64,000 nt of DNA, taken from contig CBDFNO010000013.1 in NCBI GenBank assembly GCA_965250265.1, positions 372,001 to 436,000 on the forward strand. Reading direction: 5' to 3'. The notes below the pieces were generated by a model that worked only from the letters and a program-made list of their open reading frames with translations, was not told the DNA's origin and made no database searches. Of the stretch, positions 25,857 through 34,653 are shown one piece after another. Source of the stretch: PRS1 sp965250265 (GTDB taxonomy: Bacteria > Bacteroidota > Bacteroidia > Flavobacteriales > Flavobacteriaceae). A program made the position numbers and the translations under genes. Numbering within the stretch: position 1 is the first letter of the stretch; each line of letters begins with the position of its first letter.

Positions 25857-26837
25857 TTAACTAAAATTTAAAAAACTATTCGAAACCCACTGCTCATCTA
25901 AACTAATTCGGGACCAATTATTTTTTTCCTCATACACAAAAACTACTTGATTTTTTACAACTGACCCTACTTTGTTGAAACTGGCTGAAGAACCATTTCT
26001 TACATTCAAAACATTAGCATTAACCGTTGCTCGCTTAACATTTTTTACAAAATTGCCATAAACCCACTCTTGTTTTGTTTTAGATATTTTATACCAATTA
26101 TTTTTCTCTTCATAAATTCTTAAAATAGAACCCAATGTAGTTTGTCCAACCTTAGAAAATGAAGAACGAGCTCCTTTTCTTATGTTTAATTTATTGGCAG
26201 TAACATAACCAAATTTTATAACTGTAGATGAAATAGTATCTGTTATAACCTTACCAATAGTATTTTTCACAAGTGGTAAAAAATTTTGTTCGCAGTCTGT
26301 AACAGTATTTCCTTCAAAAAAATTGGTGCCAGGGCATGTTTTAGTACTACCACTCCCATTAGTTCGTGCGTAAGTATTTAAGTCAAACCAGTGGTGATAA
26401 ACAATTCTATCGGAAGACACCGGCACATTGTAGCGCTTACAAAGAGAAGCAGTAACTCGAATAATACTGTCTTTTTGTTCTTGATTCATTTCATCTTTAC
26501 CTATATCAAAATTTCCTAAATTTTCAATACAAATAGCATCTCGGTTATTTCCTTTAATGCAAGCTGGTGATCTTTCTAAACTTCTTCCAGTAGCAACTTT
26601 ACCATCTGGAAAAATTGTAAAATGCTGACCTATATCACTCCAACCATTATCATTTACATGAGAATTTTTCATGCCTCTTTGTTTCGCAAAATGATTATTT
26701 CCGTTAAAATGAATATATTCAGGAGACCAAGTATGATGTTGTTGAATATATTCGATAGTTCTAGCAACATTCTGTTGCTTAATCCAAGTTTCAAATTCTG
26801 AAACAGTCATTAAAGTAAATCCAAATTTTGTATCCAT
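25857..26837 (-). CDS. N-acetylmuramoyl-L-alanine amidase with two SH3b domains
   Basis: 326 residues. Residues about 20-190 form an amidase_2/PGRP-type domain with zinc-ligand candidates in QHHTW (His34/35), VYHHW (His148/149) and KTCPG (Cys168), plus the expected GWSDIGQHFTIFPDG segment. Two bacterial SH3 domains follow (about 208-265 and 268-326), each with the N-x-LNVRxG-type start and a KNNWxxIS strand, which usually bind the cell wall. Surprisingly there is no signal peptide at the annotated ATG and no upstream alternative, so export may be non-classical, or the enzyme acts inside as in phage or toxin systems. It cleaves the bond between MurNAc and the peptide stem. Monocistronic. Confidence 0.9.
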   Translation of the reverse strand: MDTKFGFTLMTVSEFETWIKQQNVARTIEYIQQHHTWSPEYIHFNGNNHFAKQRGMKNSHVNDNGWSDIGQHFTIFPDGKVATGRSLERSPACIKGNNRDAICIENLGNFDIGKDEMNQEQKDSIIRVTASLCKRYNVPVSSDRIVYHHWFDLNTYARTNGSGSTKTCPGTNFFEGNTVTDCEQNFLPLVKNTIGKVITDTISSTVIKFGYVTANKLNIRKGARSSFSKVGQTTLGSILRIYEEKNNWYKISKTKQEWVYGNFVKNVKRATVNANVLNVRNGSSASFNKVGSVVKNQVVFVYEEKNNWSRISLDEQWVSNSFLNFS

Positions 26838-27007
26838 TTTAAAATCAATTTTATTATAAATAATAAAATTAATTTAAATATCTTAAACAATCAAGAGGAA
26901 AAACCCTGTTTTTTCGAAAAAAAACCTGTTTAAAAAAAGTAATTTTTATAATAGATATAGACTTTCTTTTCTCAAACTTTATAAAATTTATAGTATAATG
27001 CCGACTT

Positions 27008-29503
27008 TTAAAAATGAAATCCGAAGGTACCTGTAATACCAAATTTACGAGCACCAGGATTATCGAGGTAGTTACCTCTAAAATTAAAATCCAGTCTAAA
27101 TATTTTAAAAATATTGCCAACACCTAAACTGTACTCCCAATACACTTTATCATCTGGTGCCTGATATAATAATCCAGAGGCATTTAAATCTCTGTTCTCC
27201 TGAGAAATTTCTCCCCAAACACCACGCATCCCAAGAATGGCTCTTAAATTATACTTCTTCAAAAAAGGAATTCTTGAAAAAATACGACCATTAAAATTGT
27301 GCTCTAAATGTAACGACGTATAAGTATCGGTCACAAATTCGTAATAATCTAATTGCGAAAAGGTGTTATAAATTGAAAAATAAGATTGATTTCCAGGTAC
27401 AATACTTAATAGACCCAAGGGTACTTCTCCAATAGTTTTTCCAAGTTCTATAGTAGAATACAATCGGCCAAATCCTCCTAGCTGCCAAGGCTGAATATAA
27501 GAGAATTGTAGTTTTGTATAATTAAAATCGCTATTAAGAATATTTTTGTCTCCAATACTTATTTGTGCAAACAAACGTGCAAAATTATCGTTTGCTTCAT
27601 GTCGTTCCACGCCAAAACCTGTCATTTTACGCTTTGGGAAATAGGATACATTAAAAGTAGTTTCGAATTGCTGTACTTTAGAAGAGACTCCTGTAGAAGC
27701 ATCGGTATCAAAATAATCTAAACTAAAGGTCGAAGAAGCCGATTCTAAAGTTCTATGGTTTCCGCCAAGTCTAAAAATAACGTTGCGCCAAGGCTCAACT
27801 TCAATGGCCAAACTTGTTAGGTTAATTGAAGTTAGCTTATCGTTAGATCCTGTTCCAACCACAGATGAAGACGCCAGACTTCTACCTAAAACATCTGTAG
27901 AGGTTGTAAGACTAGCTCCTATTTGCTCGACATCACGACGGTTTCCTCCAGAAATAATGAGCCTGCTTTTTTTATCTAGTAACCATTTACCTGAAATGCC
28001 ATATTTAAATTTATCATCTCTAAATCCGTAGGCTAAAAACCCTTCCAATCGCCATAAATCATTTCTGCCAAAGTACGTTCTTACTCCAGTTCTTAATCGC
28101 ATGCCTTCGACTTCATTATAACCAAAGGTTGAAAAAATAGGCCCATAATCAAGAGGAAGTCTGTTAAACTCGATATATCCTGATGAGAGAATACTACCCA
28201 GATTATATAATTGTCTAAATTTCTTTACGGTTTTAAGTGTGTCTAACATTTTGTAAACACCAATTTCATCTTCACTTAAGGCTTCTAATCTATTCTCTTC
28301 CCAAAACGCGTTGTCTCTATCATATACATCCTTGTCATAATAATAAACTTCTTCATCATAGAATTTTTTATCCTTTTCCTTATCGAATTCATAATTATTA
28401 TATAAGGTAGTACGTTTGCCGTAAATACCTCTTGATTTTTCCTTCTTATTCAATGCAAAATCGGACATCATATAATCTCGCTTTACAAGAAATAAGGAAT
28501 CGTTCAACACTTCAAACTCTTGTTCTATATATATTTCTTTAACCCAATTTATATTAGCACTTTTTGATGCTTGTAAATTGATTTCTTTAATAGCATATGT
28601 ACTATCGCTTACCCAAAAGTCTCCTTTAAAGGTCAATTCATTTTTACGCCGTGGATAATAAATAATATTGTAACACCATTTATTATCTATAAATGCGCTA
28701 TCTGATAACACATAATTATAGGTATTCACACCTGTTTTAGAAATGGGACTCACAAAACTTTTATCGAAAAACTTAAGGTAATTGTCGTAAACATTATAAT
28801 CGGAATATAATTCGTCTACAAAATCGATAATAATTTGGTTGTCGCTAAATCCAGAATTTTTATTCCCTTTTAGTTCTTCTTTTTCCTTGTTAATAGTATT
28901 GTCTCCATATACTCTTGTTGCAGCCTCATTAACAAACATGGGTAAATAGGTTTTACCGGTAATTCTGGAAGTATCTACCTGATTAAACACGAATTCCATA
29001 CCACGAAATAACTTGCTTTTTATTAAAGCACTATCTATGGTATTGATATCGAATTCTACTTTTTCGTATTTATCGTATTCGTATTGCTTAAATTGTTTTA
29101 ATCCGTTTTTGCGTTTATGTTCCCATATCTTCTTCAATATCGCTATTGCCGGATTTTCAGATTCTTTTTTGGATTGTTTCCCCGAAACAATGAGAACTGT
29201 ATCCAATTGTGCTGTTTCTTCTTTAAGCGTAAATTCAAGATTATAATTTACCTTTTTATCGAGTGAAATTTCTATGGTTTCATAACCTATAAAAGATATA
29301 ATTAATGTATCCCAAGTTTCATCAGACTCTAAATAAAATTTACCATTTTCGTTGGTAATTGTACCAATTGAAGATCCTTTAAATACCACATTGGAAAACG
29401 AAACAGGTTCATTGTTTTCATCAATTATATGACCACTCACTTTAGTTTGGGAGGAAACACTTATACTATAAAGGAATACAAAAAAATAAAGTATTTTATT
29501 CAA
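27008..29503 (-). CDS. DUF5686/CarboxypepD_reg-like outer membrane protein
   Basis: 831 residues; signal peptide ending VSS-QT, then a carboxypeptidase-regulatory-like domain (about 20-95, VSGHIIDENNEPVSFSNVVF ... FIGYETIEI) and the long DUF5686 region, rich in amphipathic strands and ending with a terminal aromatic strand (FGITGTFGFHF), consistent with an outer-membrane beta-barrel. Conserved blocks include NPAIAILKKIWEHK and YNYVLSDSAFIDNKWCYNII. The role of the family is unknown; it is widespread in Flavobacteria. It lies downstream of pdhB on the same strand but a strong terminator separates them. Confidence 0.88.
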   Translation of the reverse strand: MNKILYFFVFLYSISVSSQTKVSGHIIDENNEPVSFSNVVFKGSSIGTITNENGKFYLESDETWDTLIISFIGYETIEISLDKKVNYNLEFTLKEETAQLDTVLIVSGKQSKKESENPAIAILKKIWEHKRKNGLKQFKQYEYDKYEKVEFDINTIDSALIKSKLFRGMEFVFNQVDTSRITGKTYLPMFVNEAATRVYGDNTINKEKEELKGNKNSGFSDNQIIIDFVDELYSDYNVYDNYLKFFDKSFVSPISKTGVNTYNYVLSDSAFIDNKWCYNIIYYPRRKNELTFKGDFWVSDSTYAIKEINLQASKSANINWVKEIYIEQEFEVLNDSLFLVKRDYMMSDFALNKKEKSRGIYGKRTTLYNNYEFDKEKDKKFYDEEVYYYDKDVYDRDNAFWEENRLEALSEDEIGVYKMLDTLKTVKKFRQLYNLGSILSSGYIEFNRLPLDYGPIFSTFGYNEVEGMRLRTGVRTYFGRNDLWRLEGFLAYGFRDDKFKYGISGKWLLDKKSRLIISGGNRRDVEQIGASLTTSTDVLGRSLASSSVVGTGSNDKLTSINLTSLAIEVEPWRNVIFRLGGNHRTLESASSTFSLDYFDTDASTGVSSKVQQFETTFNVSYFPKRKMTGFGVERHEANDNFARLFAQISIGDKNILNSDFNYTKLQFSYIQPWQLGGFGRLYSTIELGKTIGEVPLGLLSIVPGNQSYFSIYNTFSQLDYYEFVTDTYTSLHLEHNFNGRIFSRIPFLKKYNLRAILGMRGVWGEISQENRDLNASGLLYQAPDDKVYWEYSLGVGNIFKIFRLDFNFRGNYLDNPGARKFGITGTFGFHF

Positions 29504-29522
29504 TATGATTATTTTAAAAATA

Positions 29523-29554
29523 AAACTTCATCAACAACTATGCTAATGAAGTTT
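29523..29554 (-). terminator. Terminator of pdhB
   Basis: Perfect 9-bp stem AAACTTCAT / ATGAAGTTT with a 14-nt loop; on the minus strand the stem is followed by TTATTTTT. It begins 23 bp beyond the pdhB stop and isolates pdhB from the DUF5686 gene. Confidence 0.7.
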
Positions 29555-29576
29555 ATATAACGTAAAAAAAATTATT

Positions 29577-30554
29577 TTATTTATACATTACTTTTTTTAC
29601 AGCCATAACAACATCGTCACTATTTGGCAACCATTCTTTTAATAAGACAGGAGAAAAAGGTGCAGGTGTATCTGCAGTATTAATTTTTACAATTGGAGCA
29701 TCTAAATAATCGAACGCTTGAGACTGTACTTGATATGTAATTTCGGTGGACACATTTCCAAAAGGCCAAGCTTCTTCAAGGATAACCAATCTATTGGTTT
29801 TTTTAATTGAAGTTAAAATTGTTTCAATATCTAAAGGGCGAACAGTTCGTAAATCGATGATTTCGCATGAGATTCCATCTTTTTCAAGTGCATCAGCTGC
29901 CTTATATGCTTCTTTTATAATTTTACCGAAAGATACAATTGTAACATCTTTACCTTCTCGTTTAATCTCTGCAACTCCTATTGGAATAGTAAACTCTCCT
30001 TCAGGCACTTCACCTTTGTCTCCATACATTTGCTCACTTTCCATAAAAATCACTGGATCGTCATCTCTAATTGCCGATTTTAATAAACCTTTTGCATCAT
30101 ATGGATTTGATGGTACTACAACTTTAAGTCCTGGTGTATTAGCAAACCAACTTTCGAAAGCTTGAGAGTGAGTTGCACCTAGTTGTCCTGCTGAACCAGT
30201 TGGCCCACGAAATACAATTGGGCATTTAAACTGCCCACCAGACATTTGTCTAATTTTAGCTGCATTATTAATAATTTGATCAATTCCAACCAACGAGAAA
30301 TTGAAAGTCATATATTCAACAATCGGTCTATTTCCAGTCATTGTAGAACCAACAGCAATTCCTGCAAATCCAAGTTCGGAAATTGGTGTGTCTATTACTC
30401 GTTTTGCTCCAAACTCATCTAACATTCCTTTAGAAGCCTTATAAGCACCATTGTATTCTGCCACTTCTTCTCCCATTAAATAAATACTTTCATCTCTACG
30501 CATTTCCTCACTCATAGCTTCACAAATGGCTTCCCTAAACTGTATTGTTTTCAT
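29577..30554 (-). CDS. pdhB: Pyruvate dehydrogenase E1 component, beta subunit
   Basis: 325 residues, full length for an E1-beta. Motifs: MGEEVAEYNGAYKASKG, ISELGFAGIAVGSTMTGNRP, the E1-beta core MTFNFSLVGIDQIINNAAKI and GPTGSAGQLGATHSQAFESW, and EEAWPFGNVSTEI near the C-terminus. It pairs with an E1-alpha (not in this window) to bind ThDP and decarboxylate pyruvate, feeding acetyl-CoA formation with E2/E3. Stand-alone pdhB, separate from pdhA/pdhC, next to etfBA is an arrangement I associate with Flavobacteria. It is divergent from etfB across 157 bp. Confidence 0.95.
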   Translation of the reverse strand: MKTIQFREAICEAMSEEMRRDESIYLMGEEVAEYNGAYKASKGMLDEFGAKRVIDTPISELGFAGIAVGSTMTGNRPIVEYMTFNFSLVGIDQIINNAAKIRQMSGGQFKCPIVFRGPTGSAGQLGATHSQAFESWFANTPGLKVVVPSNPYDAKGLLKSAIRDDDPVIFMESEQMYGDKGEVPEGEFTIPIGVAEIKREGKDVTIVSFGKIIKEAYKAADALEKDGISCEIIDLRTVRPLDIETILTSIKKTNRLVILEEAWPFGNVSTEITYQVQSQAFDYLDAPIVKINTADTPAPFSPVLLKEWLPNSDDVVMAVKKVMYK

Positions 30555-30578
30555 AAATTACTTAAAATAATGCACTCG

Positions 30579-30586
30579 CAAAAATA
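30579..30586 (-). promoter_or_regulatory. -7 element of the pdhB promoter
   Basis: TATTTTTG on the minus strand, an exact TAnnTTTG match 25 bp before the pdhB ATG; a TTTG that could serve as -33 lies about 23 bp further upstream, a little distant. Confidence 0.45.
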
Positions 30587-30711
30587 GTAATAATTGATTT
30601 ATTATATATCAAACTCTATAGTAAAAATTTATTATGCATGCATAGGAAAATATTATAAATTTAACTATCTTCGTACCCTCAAAAATTTATACTCAGAAAA
30701 CAATAAATTAT

Positions 30712-31458
30712 ATGAAAATTTTAGTGTGCATAAGTCATGTTCCGGACACAACATCTAAAATCAATTTTGCAGATGGAGATTCAAAATTTGACACCAATGG
30801 AGTGCAGTTTGTAATTAATCCAAATGATGAATTTGGTTTAACTCGTGCTATGTGGTTTAAAGAAAAACAAGCTGCGAGTGTAGATGTAGCATGTGTTGGT
30901 GGTGCAGAAGTTGAACCTACATTAAGAAAAGCTCTTGCTATTGGGGCAGATGCAGCCATAAGAGTGAATACAGTTGCTACAGATGGTTTTACAGTTGCAA
31001 AACAATTAGCAAAAGTCGTTGAAAATGGAAGCTATGATTTAATGATTGCTGGTCGAGAATCTATCGATTACAATGGAGGAATGGTTCCTGGGATGGTTGC
31101 TGCTTTAACCAATGCTAACTTTGTAAATAATTGCATTGCTATAGATGTTGAAGGAACAAATGTTAAAGCGGTTAGAGAAATAGATGGTGGAAAGGAAACT
31201 GTTAACACGACTTTACCCTTAGTAATTGGAGGACAAAAAGGTATTGTTGAAGAAAGCGATTTACGAATTCCAAATATGAGAGGAATCATGATGGCTCGAA
31301 AAAAACCTTTTACAATTGTTGACCCAGTTGATTCTAATGCTGGAACAACTTCAATACAATTTGAAAAACCTGCAGCAAAAGGTGCAGTAACATTAGTGTC
31401 TCCAGATAATTTAGATGAATTAGTAAACTTACTTCATAATGAAGCTAAAGTGATTTAA
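30712..31458 (+). CDS. etfB: Electron transfer flavoprotein, beta subunit
   Basis: 248 residues, standard length. Starts MKILVCISHVPDTTSKINF and contains GADAAIRVNT, the AMP-site region DLMIAGRESIDYNGG and the recognition-loop-like QKGIVEESDLRIPNMRGIMMARKKP (in the family the loop includes the Leu anchor and the acyl-CoA dehydrogenase contact). With EtfA it forms the FAD/AMP heterodimer that accepts electrons from acyl-CoA dehydrogenases and passes them to ETF:quinone oxidoreductase. Followed 71 bp later by etfA on the same strand. Confidence 0.96.
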   Translation: MKILVCISHVPDTTSKINFADGDSKFDTNGVQFVINPNDEFGLTRAMWFKEKQAASVDVACVGGAEVEPTLRKALAIGADAAIRVNTVATDGFTVAKQLAKVVENGSYDLMIAGRESIDYNGGMVPGMVAALTNANFVNNCIAIDVEGTNVKAVREIDGGKETVNTTLPLVIGGQKGIVEESDLRIPNMRGIMMARKKPFTIVDPVDSNAGTTSIQFEKPAAKGAVTLVSPDNLDELVNLLHNEAKVI

Positions 31459-31529
31459 AAATAAACTCTAATAATTCAAAAACCAAATATTGGAATTTGG
31501 TGATTGAAATTTTAAATATTAAAGAAATT

Positions 31530-32489
31530 ATGTCCGTTTTAGTATATACAGAAACAGAATTAGGAAAATTTAAAAAAGTAGCTTTAGAAGTTGCTTCATA
31601 TGCAAAAGCTGTTGCCAATCAATTGGGAACTACAGTTACTGCAATCACAATTAATGCCAATGATACTTCAGAATTAGGAAACTATGGTGTAGATAAAGTG
31701 CTACAAGTGTCTAGTTCGCATTTAGAAAATTTTAATGCTCATGCTTATGCTTATGTAATTAAACAAGCAGCAGAAAAAGAAGATTCTAAAGTTGTTATTG
31801 TGAGTTCAAGTATAAATAGCAAATATCTTGCACCACTTTTAGCGGTAGATTTAAATACTGGTTATGCTTCAAATGTGGTAGAAGCTCCAATAAGTACTTC
31901 GCCTTTCAAAGTAAAACGAACAGCTTTTACTAATAAAGCTTTTGAAATAAGTCAAATAAACACAGATATTAAGCTTATAGGTGTTTCTAAAAATGCATTT
32001 GGTTTAGTGGAAAATTCAGCAAATGCTTCTGTCGAAGGTTTTTCACCTTCTATTCCAGATCTAGGAGTGACCGTAGAATCTGTAGATAAAGCAACCGATA
32101 AAGTAACTATTGCAGATGCAGAGATCGTTGTATCTGGAGGTCGTGGATTAAAAGGTCCAGAAAACTGGGGAATTGTAGAAGAATTAGCCGAAATTTTAGG
32201 AGCAGCGACTGCCTGCTCAAAACCTGTTTCCGATTTAGGTTGGAGGCCTCATAGTGAGCATGTTGGACAAACGGGGAAGCCAGTAGCTTCAAATTTATAT
32301 ATTGCTATTGGCATCTCAGGTGCAATTCAGCATTTAGCAGGTATTAATGCTTCAAAAGTAAAAGTAGTTATTAACACAGATCCTGAAGCACCTTTCTTTA
32401 AAGCTGCAGATTATGGCGTTGTAGGTGATGCTTTTGAAGTTGTTCCAAAATTCATCGAAAAATTAAAGGTGTTTAAAGCACAACAATAA
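31530..32489 (+). CDS. etfA: Electron transfer flavoprotein, alpha subunit
   Basis: I take ATG 31530 (319 residues, MSVLVYTETELGKFKK) as the start; an in-frame TTG at 31497 would add eleven residues that homologues lack. The FAD-binding C-terminal domain is intact: VSGGRGLKGPENWGIVEELA, SKPVSDLGWRPHSEHVGQTG and AIGISGAIQHLAG...INTDPEAPFFKAADYGVVGD. It carries the FAD of the ETF heterodimer with EtfB. A long perfect inverted repeat follows 27 bp after its stop. Confidence 0.96.
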   Translation: MSVLVYTETELGKFKKVALEVASYAKAVANQLGTTVTAITINANDTSELGNYGVDKVLQVSSSHLENFNAHAYAYVIKQAAEKEDSKVVIVSSSINSKYLAPLLAVDLNTGYASNVVEAPISTSPFKVKRTAFTNKAFEISQINTDIKLIGVSKNAFGLVENSANASVEGFSPSIPDLGVTVESVDKATDKVTIADAEIVVSGGRGLKGPENWGIVEELAEILGAATACSKPVSDLGWRPHSEHVGQTGKPVASNLYIAIGISGAIQHLAGINASKVKVVINTDPEAPFFKAADYGVVGDAFEVVPKFIEKLKVFKAQQ

Positions 32490-32515
32490 ATATTTTTTTA
32501 TAAATTGTATTTGCT

Positions 32516-32588
32516 AAAGGACTGTTTAAATTAGTATGAAAACTTTATGCCTTTGGCGTTGGTAAAGTCTTAATTTAAACAGTCCTTT
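32516..32588. terminator. Long inverted repeat between etfA and the nuclease gene
   Basis: Perfect 18-bp arms AAAGGACTGTTTAAATTA (32516-32533) and TAATTTAAACAGTCCTTT (32571-32588), with a nested ACTTTA/TAAAGT pair in the 37-bp loop. It may terminate etfBA, but lacks a clean T-run and ends only 14 bp before the next ATG, so it may also act as a 5' leader structure. Confidence 0.55.
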
Positions 32589-32602
32589 ATGTTTTATAAA
32601 TT

Positions 32603-33214
32603 ATGAGTTTAGTTCGACTTAATATAAAGGGAATTTCATACAGCCAAACGCAAAACGGAGCTTACGCGCTTATATTAAGCGAAGTTGATGGAGACCGGAA
32701 ACTTCCCATTGTCATTGGCGCTTTTGAAGCGCAATCTATTGCTATTGCTTTAGAAAAAGAAATTAAACCTCCAAGACCATTAACTCATGATCTCTTTAAA
32801 AATTTTTCAGATAGATTTGATATTGTTGTGAAACAGGTTATCATTCATAAATTAGTTGACGGTGTATTTTACTCAAGTTTAATTTGTGAACGCGATAAAA
32901 TTGAAGAAATTATTGATGCTCGTACAAGTGATGCTATTGCTTTAGCACTTCGCTTTCAGGCTCCAATTTTTACCTACAAAAATATTTTAGATAAAGCTGG
33001 AATTTATCTTAAGGTAAATCCCGATAAAGAAGATGAAGATTCTGAAGATAATATTTTAATGGATGAGATTTTAGCCGAAGAAATTGAAACTAAATTACCT
33101 GAGAATTTTAAAGATAAAACATTAGAAGAGCTTCATAATTTATTAGATGACGCTGTAACAAATGAAGATTATGAAACTGCAGCACGTTTAAGAGATGAAA
33201 TATCTAAACGATAA
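32603..33214 (+). CDS. Bifunctional nuclease (DUF151) family protein with C-terminal UVR motif
   Basis: 203 residues. Residues 1-140 match the BFN/DUF151 fold: SYSQTQNGAYALILSEVDGD, LPIVIGAFEAQSIAIALE, RPLTHDLF and the RTSDAIALALRFQAPIF signature. An acidic linker (DKEDEDSEDN) leads to a UvrB/UvrC-type motif (about 167-203, LEELHNLLDDAVTNEDYETA then ARLRDEI). Homologues have been assigned DNase/RNase activity; the UVR motif suggests protein-protein contacts. Preceded by a long hairpin and followed 21 bp later by the nucleoside transporter gene, so nucleic-acid breakdown and nucleoside uptake may be co-expressed. Confidence 0.9.
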   Translation: MSLVRLNIKGISYSQTQNGAYALILSEVDGDRKLPIVIGAFEAQSIAIALEKEIKPPRPLTHDLFKNFSDRFDIVVKQVIIHKLVDGVFYSSLICERDKIEEIIDARTSDAIALALRFQAPIFTYKNILDKAGIYLKVNPDKEDEDSEDNILMDEILAEEIETKLPENFKDKTLEELHNLLDDAVTNEDYETAARLRDEISKR

Positions 33215-33235
33215 AAATAAATTAACACCAATCTT

Positions 33236-34477
33236 ATGAGTATTAAATTTCGCTTAACCATTTTAAATTTTTTAGAACTTTTTGTATTTGGTGCTTGGTT
33301 GATCTCTTTAGGTGGTTATTTAGGTGGTCAATTACATTTTGAAGGTATCCAAATTGGCAAAATTTTCACAACGCTTGGAATTGCCTCATTAGTAATGCCT
33401 GGAATAGTTGGAATTATTGCCGACAAATACTTGAATGCTCAAAAATTATTAGGAATACTGCATATTATTGGAGCAGGAATGATGTTTTTTTTGGCCCAAA
33501 CAAATGATTTTGACACTTTCTTTTGGATGATGTTGGGTTATTTAACTGTTTATATGCCTACTTTAGGTTTAGCCAATACAGTTTCTTATAGCATTTTAAC
33601 CGAAAACAAACTAGATGTCATAAAAGTATTTCCCAAAATACGTGTTTGGGGAACCATAGGTTTTATTGTGGCAGAAGTAGCTGTAGGGACTTTAGGTTGG
33701 GCACATAACAATATGCAATTTTATTTTGCCATGGTTATCTCCTTAATTATGGGTATATATTCTTTTACATTGCCGAATGTACCATTGTCAACATCTGAAA
33801 ACAAATCTTTAGCTGAACGTTTAGGATTGGATGCTTTTGCATTGTTTAAAGAATATAAGATGGCCATATTTTTTATTTTTGCAACTTTATTAGGAGTGGT
33901 ATTACAAATATCGAATGCTTGGGCATCCGAATTTATGCGAAGTTTTACAACAGATTTTCCAGACTCTTTTGTTGTGACAAATTCTAATACTTTTATTGCT
34001 TTATCACAAGTTTCTGAAACCTTATTCATCTTAACCATTCCTTTTTTCCTAAAACGCTATGGTATAAAAACAGTAATGATCATGAGTATGATTGCGTGGT
34101 TTTTACGATTTGGTTTATTCGGTGTTGGTTCGCCCGAAGGTATAGGTGTTGGCTATCTTATCATGTCTATGGTTGTCTATGGTGCTGCCTTTGACTTTTT
34201 CAATATCTCTGGTTCTTTATTTATAGAAACAGAAACCGACAGTAAATATAGAGGAAGTGCTCAAGGATTATTTGTGTTACTAACTAATGGCGTCGGCGCT
34301 ATGTTAGGTGGTATTGGTAGTGGTTATGTTGTTCAATATTTCACTACAGATGCTGGAAGAGATTGGTTTAGCATTTGGATGGTATTTGCAGCGTATGCGA
34401 TGATACTTGGTATTCTTTTTGCGCTAATTTTCAAATACAAACACAAACCTGAAGTAATTAAAAATATACAACATTAG
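33236..34477 (+). CDS. Nucleoside:H+ symporter (NupG/XapB-like MFS)
   Basis: 413 residues, 12 predicted helices. N-terminal LELFVFGAWLISLGGYLGG and PGIVGIIADKYLNAQKLLG (loop 2-3) and FPKIRVWGTIGFIVA fit the nucleoside:H+ symporter branch of the major facilitator superfamily; the second half carries SQVSETLFILTIPFFLKRYGIK and the family's TDSKYRGSAQGLFVLLTNGVG. It should import nucleosides using the proton gradient. Located between the DUF151 nuclease gene and thyA/DHFR, that is, in a nucleotide metabolism neighbourhood; a terminator follows. Confidence 0.92.
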   Translation: MSIKFRLTILNFLELFVFGAWLISLGGYLGGQLHFEGIQIGKIFTTLGIASLVMPGIVGIIADKYLNAQKLLGILHIIGAGMMFFLAQTNDFDTFFWMMLGYLTVYMPTLGLANTVSYSILTENKLDVIKVFPKIRVWGTIGFIVAEVAVGTLGWAHNNMQFYFAMVISLIMGIYSFTLPNVPLSTSENKSLAERLGLDAFALFKEYKMAIFFIFATLLGVVLQISNAWASEFMRSFTTDFPDSFVVTNSNTFIALSQVSETLFILTIPFFLKRYGIKTVMIMSMIAWFLRFGLFGVGSPEGIGVGYLIMSMVVYGAAFDFFNISGSLFIETETDSKYRGSAQGLFVLLTNGVGAMLGGIGSGYVVQYFTTDAGRDWFSIWMVFAAYAMILGILFALIFKYKHKPEVIKNIQH

Positions 34478-34520
34478 CTTTTTTAGCAATATTATAAGTT
34501 AATAACTTTTAAAATAATTT

Positions 34521-34556
34521 AAAGCTTCACTCTTTTATGTTTGAAGCTTTTTTTAT
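34521..34556 (+). terminator. Rho-independent terminator after the nucleoside transporter
   Basis: Perfect 9-bp stem AAAGCTTCA / TGAAGCTTT with a 12-nt loop, followed by TTTTATTTTT. Confidence 0.85.
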
Positions 34557-34580
34557 TTTTATCATCGAATAATTTTGTCA

Positions 34581-34599
34581 TTTCTAGCAAAGCTAGAAA
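34581..34599. repeat. Short hairpin upstream of thyA
   Basis: TTTCTAGC-AAA-GCTAGAAA, perfect 8-bp stem, in the thyA leader; probably a short genome-wide palindrome or part of the thyA 5' untranslated region. Confidence 0.4.
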
Positions 34600-34630
34600 T
34601 CCAATAATAATTGTATTAACCTTAATAAGA

Positions 34631-34648
34631 TTCCTGCCTTCGCAGGAA
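34631..34648. promoter_or_regulatory. Hairpin sequestering the purine-rich region before thyA
   Basis: TTCCTGC-CTTC-GCAGGAA, perfect 7-bp stem with a 4-nt loop that ends 5 bp before the thyA ATG. The only AGGA-like ribosome-binding segment is inside the 3' arm. The same palindrome type is a common dispersed repeat in flavobacterial intergenic DNA, so it may be either regulatory or a stray repeat. Confidence 0.45.
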
Positions 34649-34653
34649 ATAAT

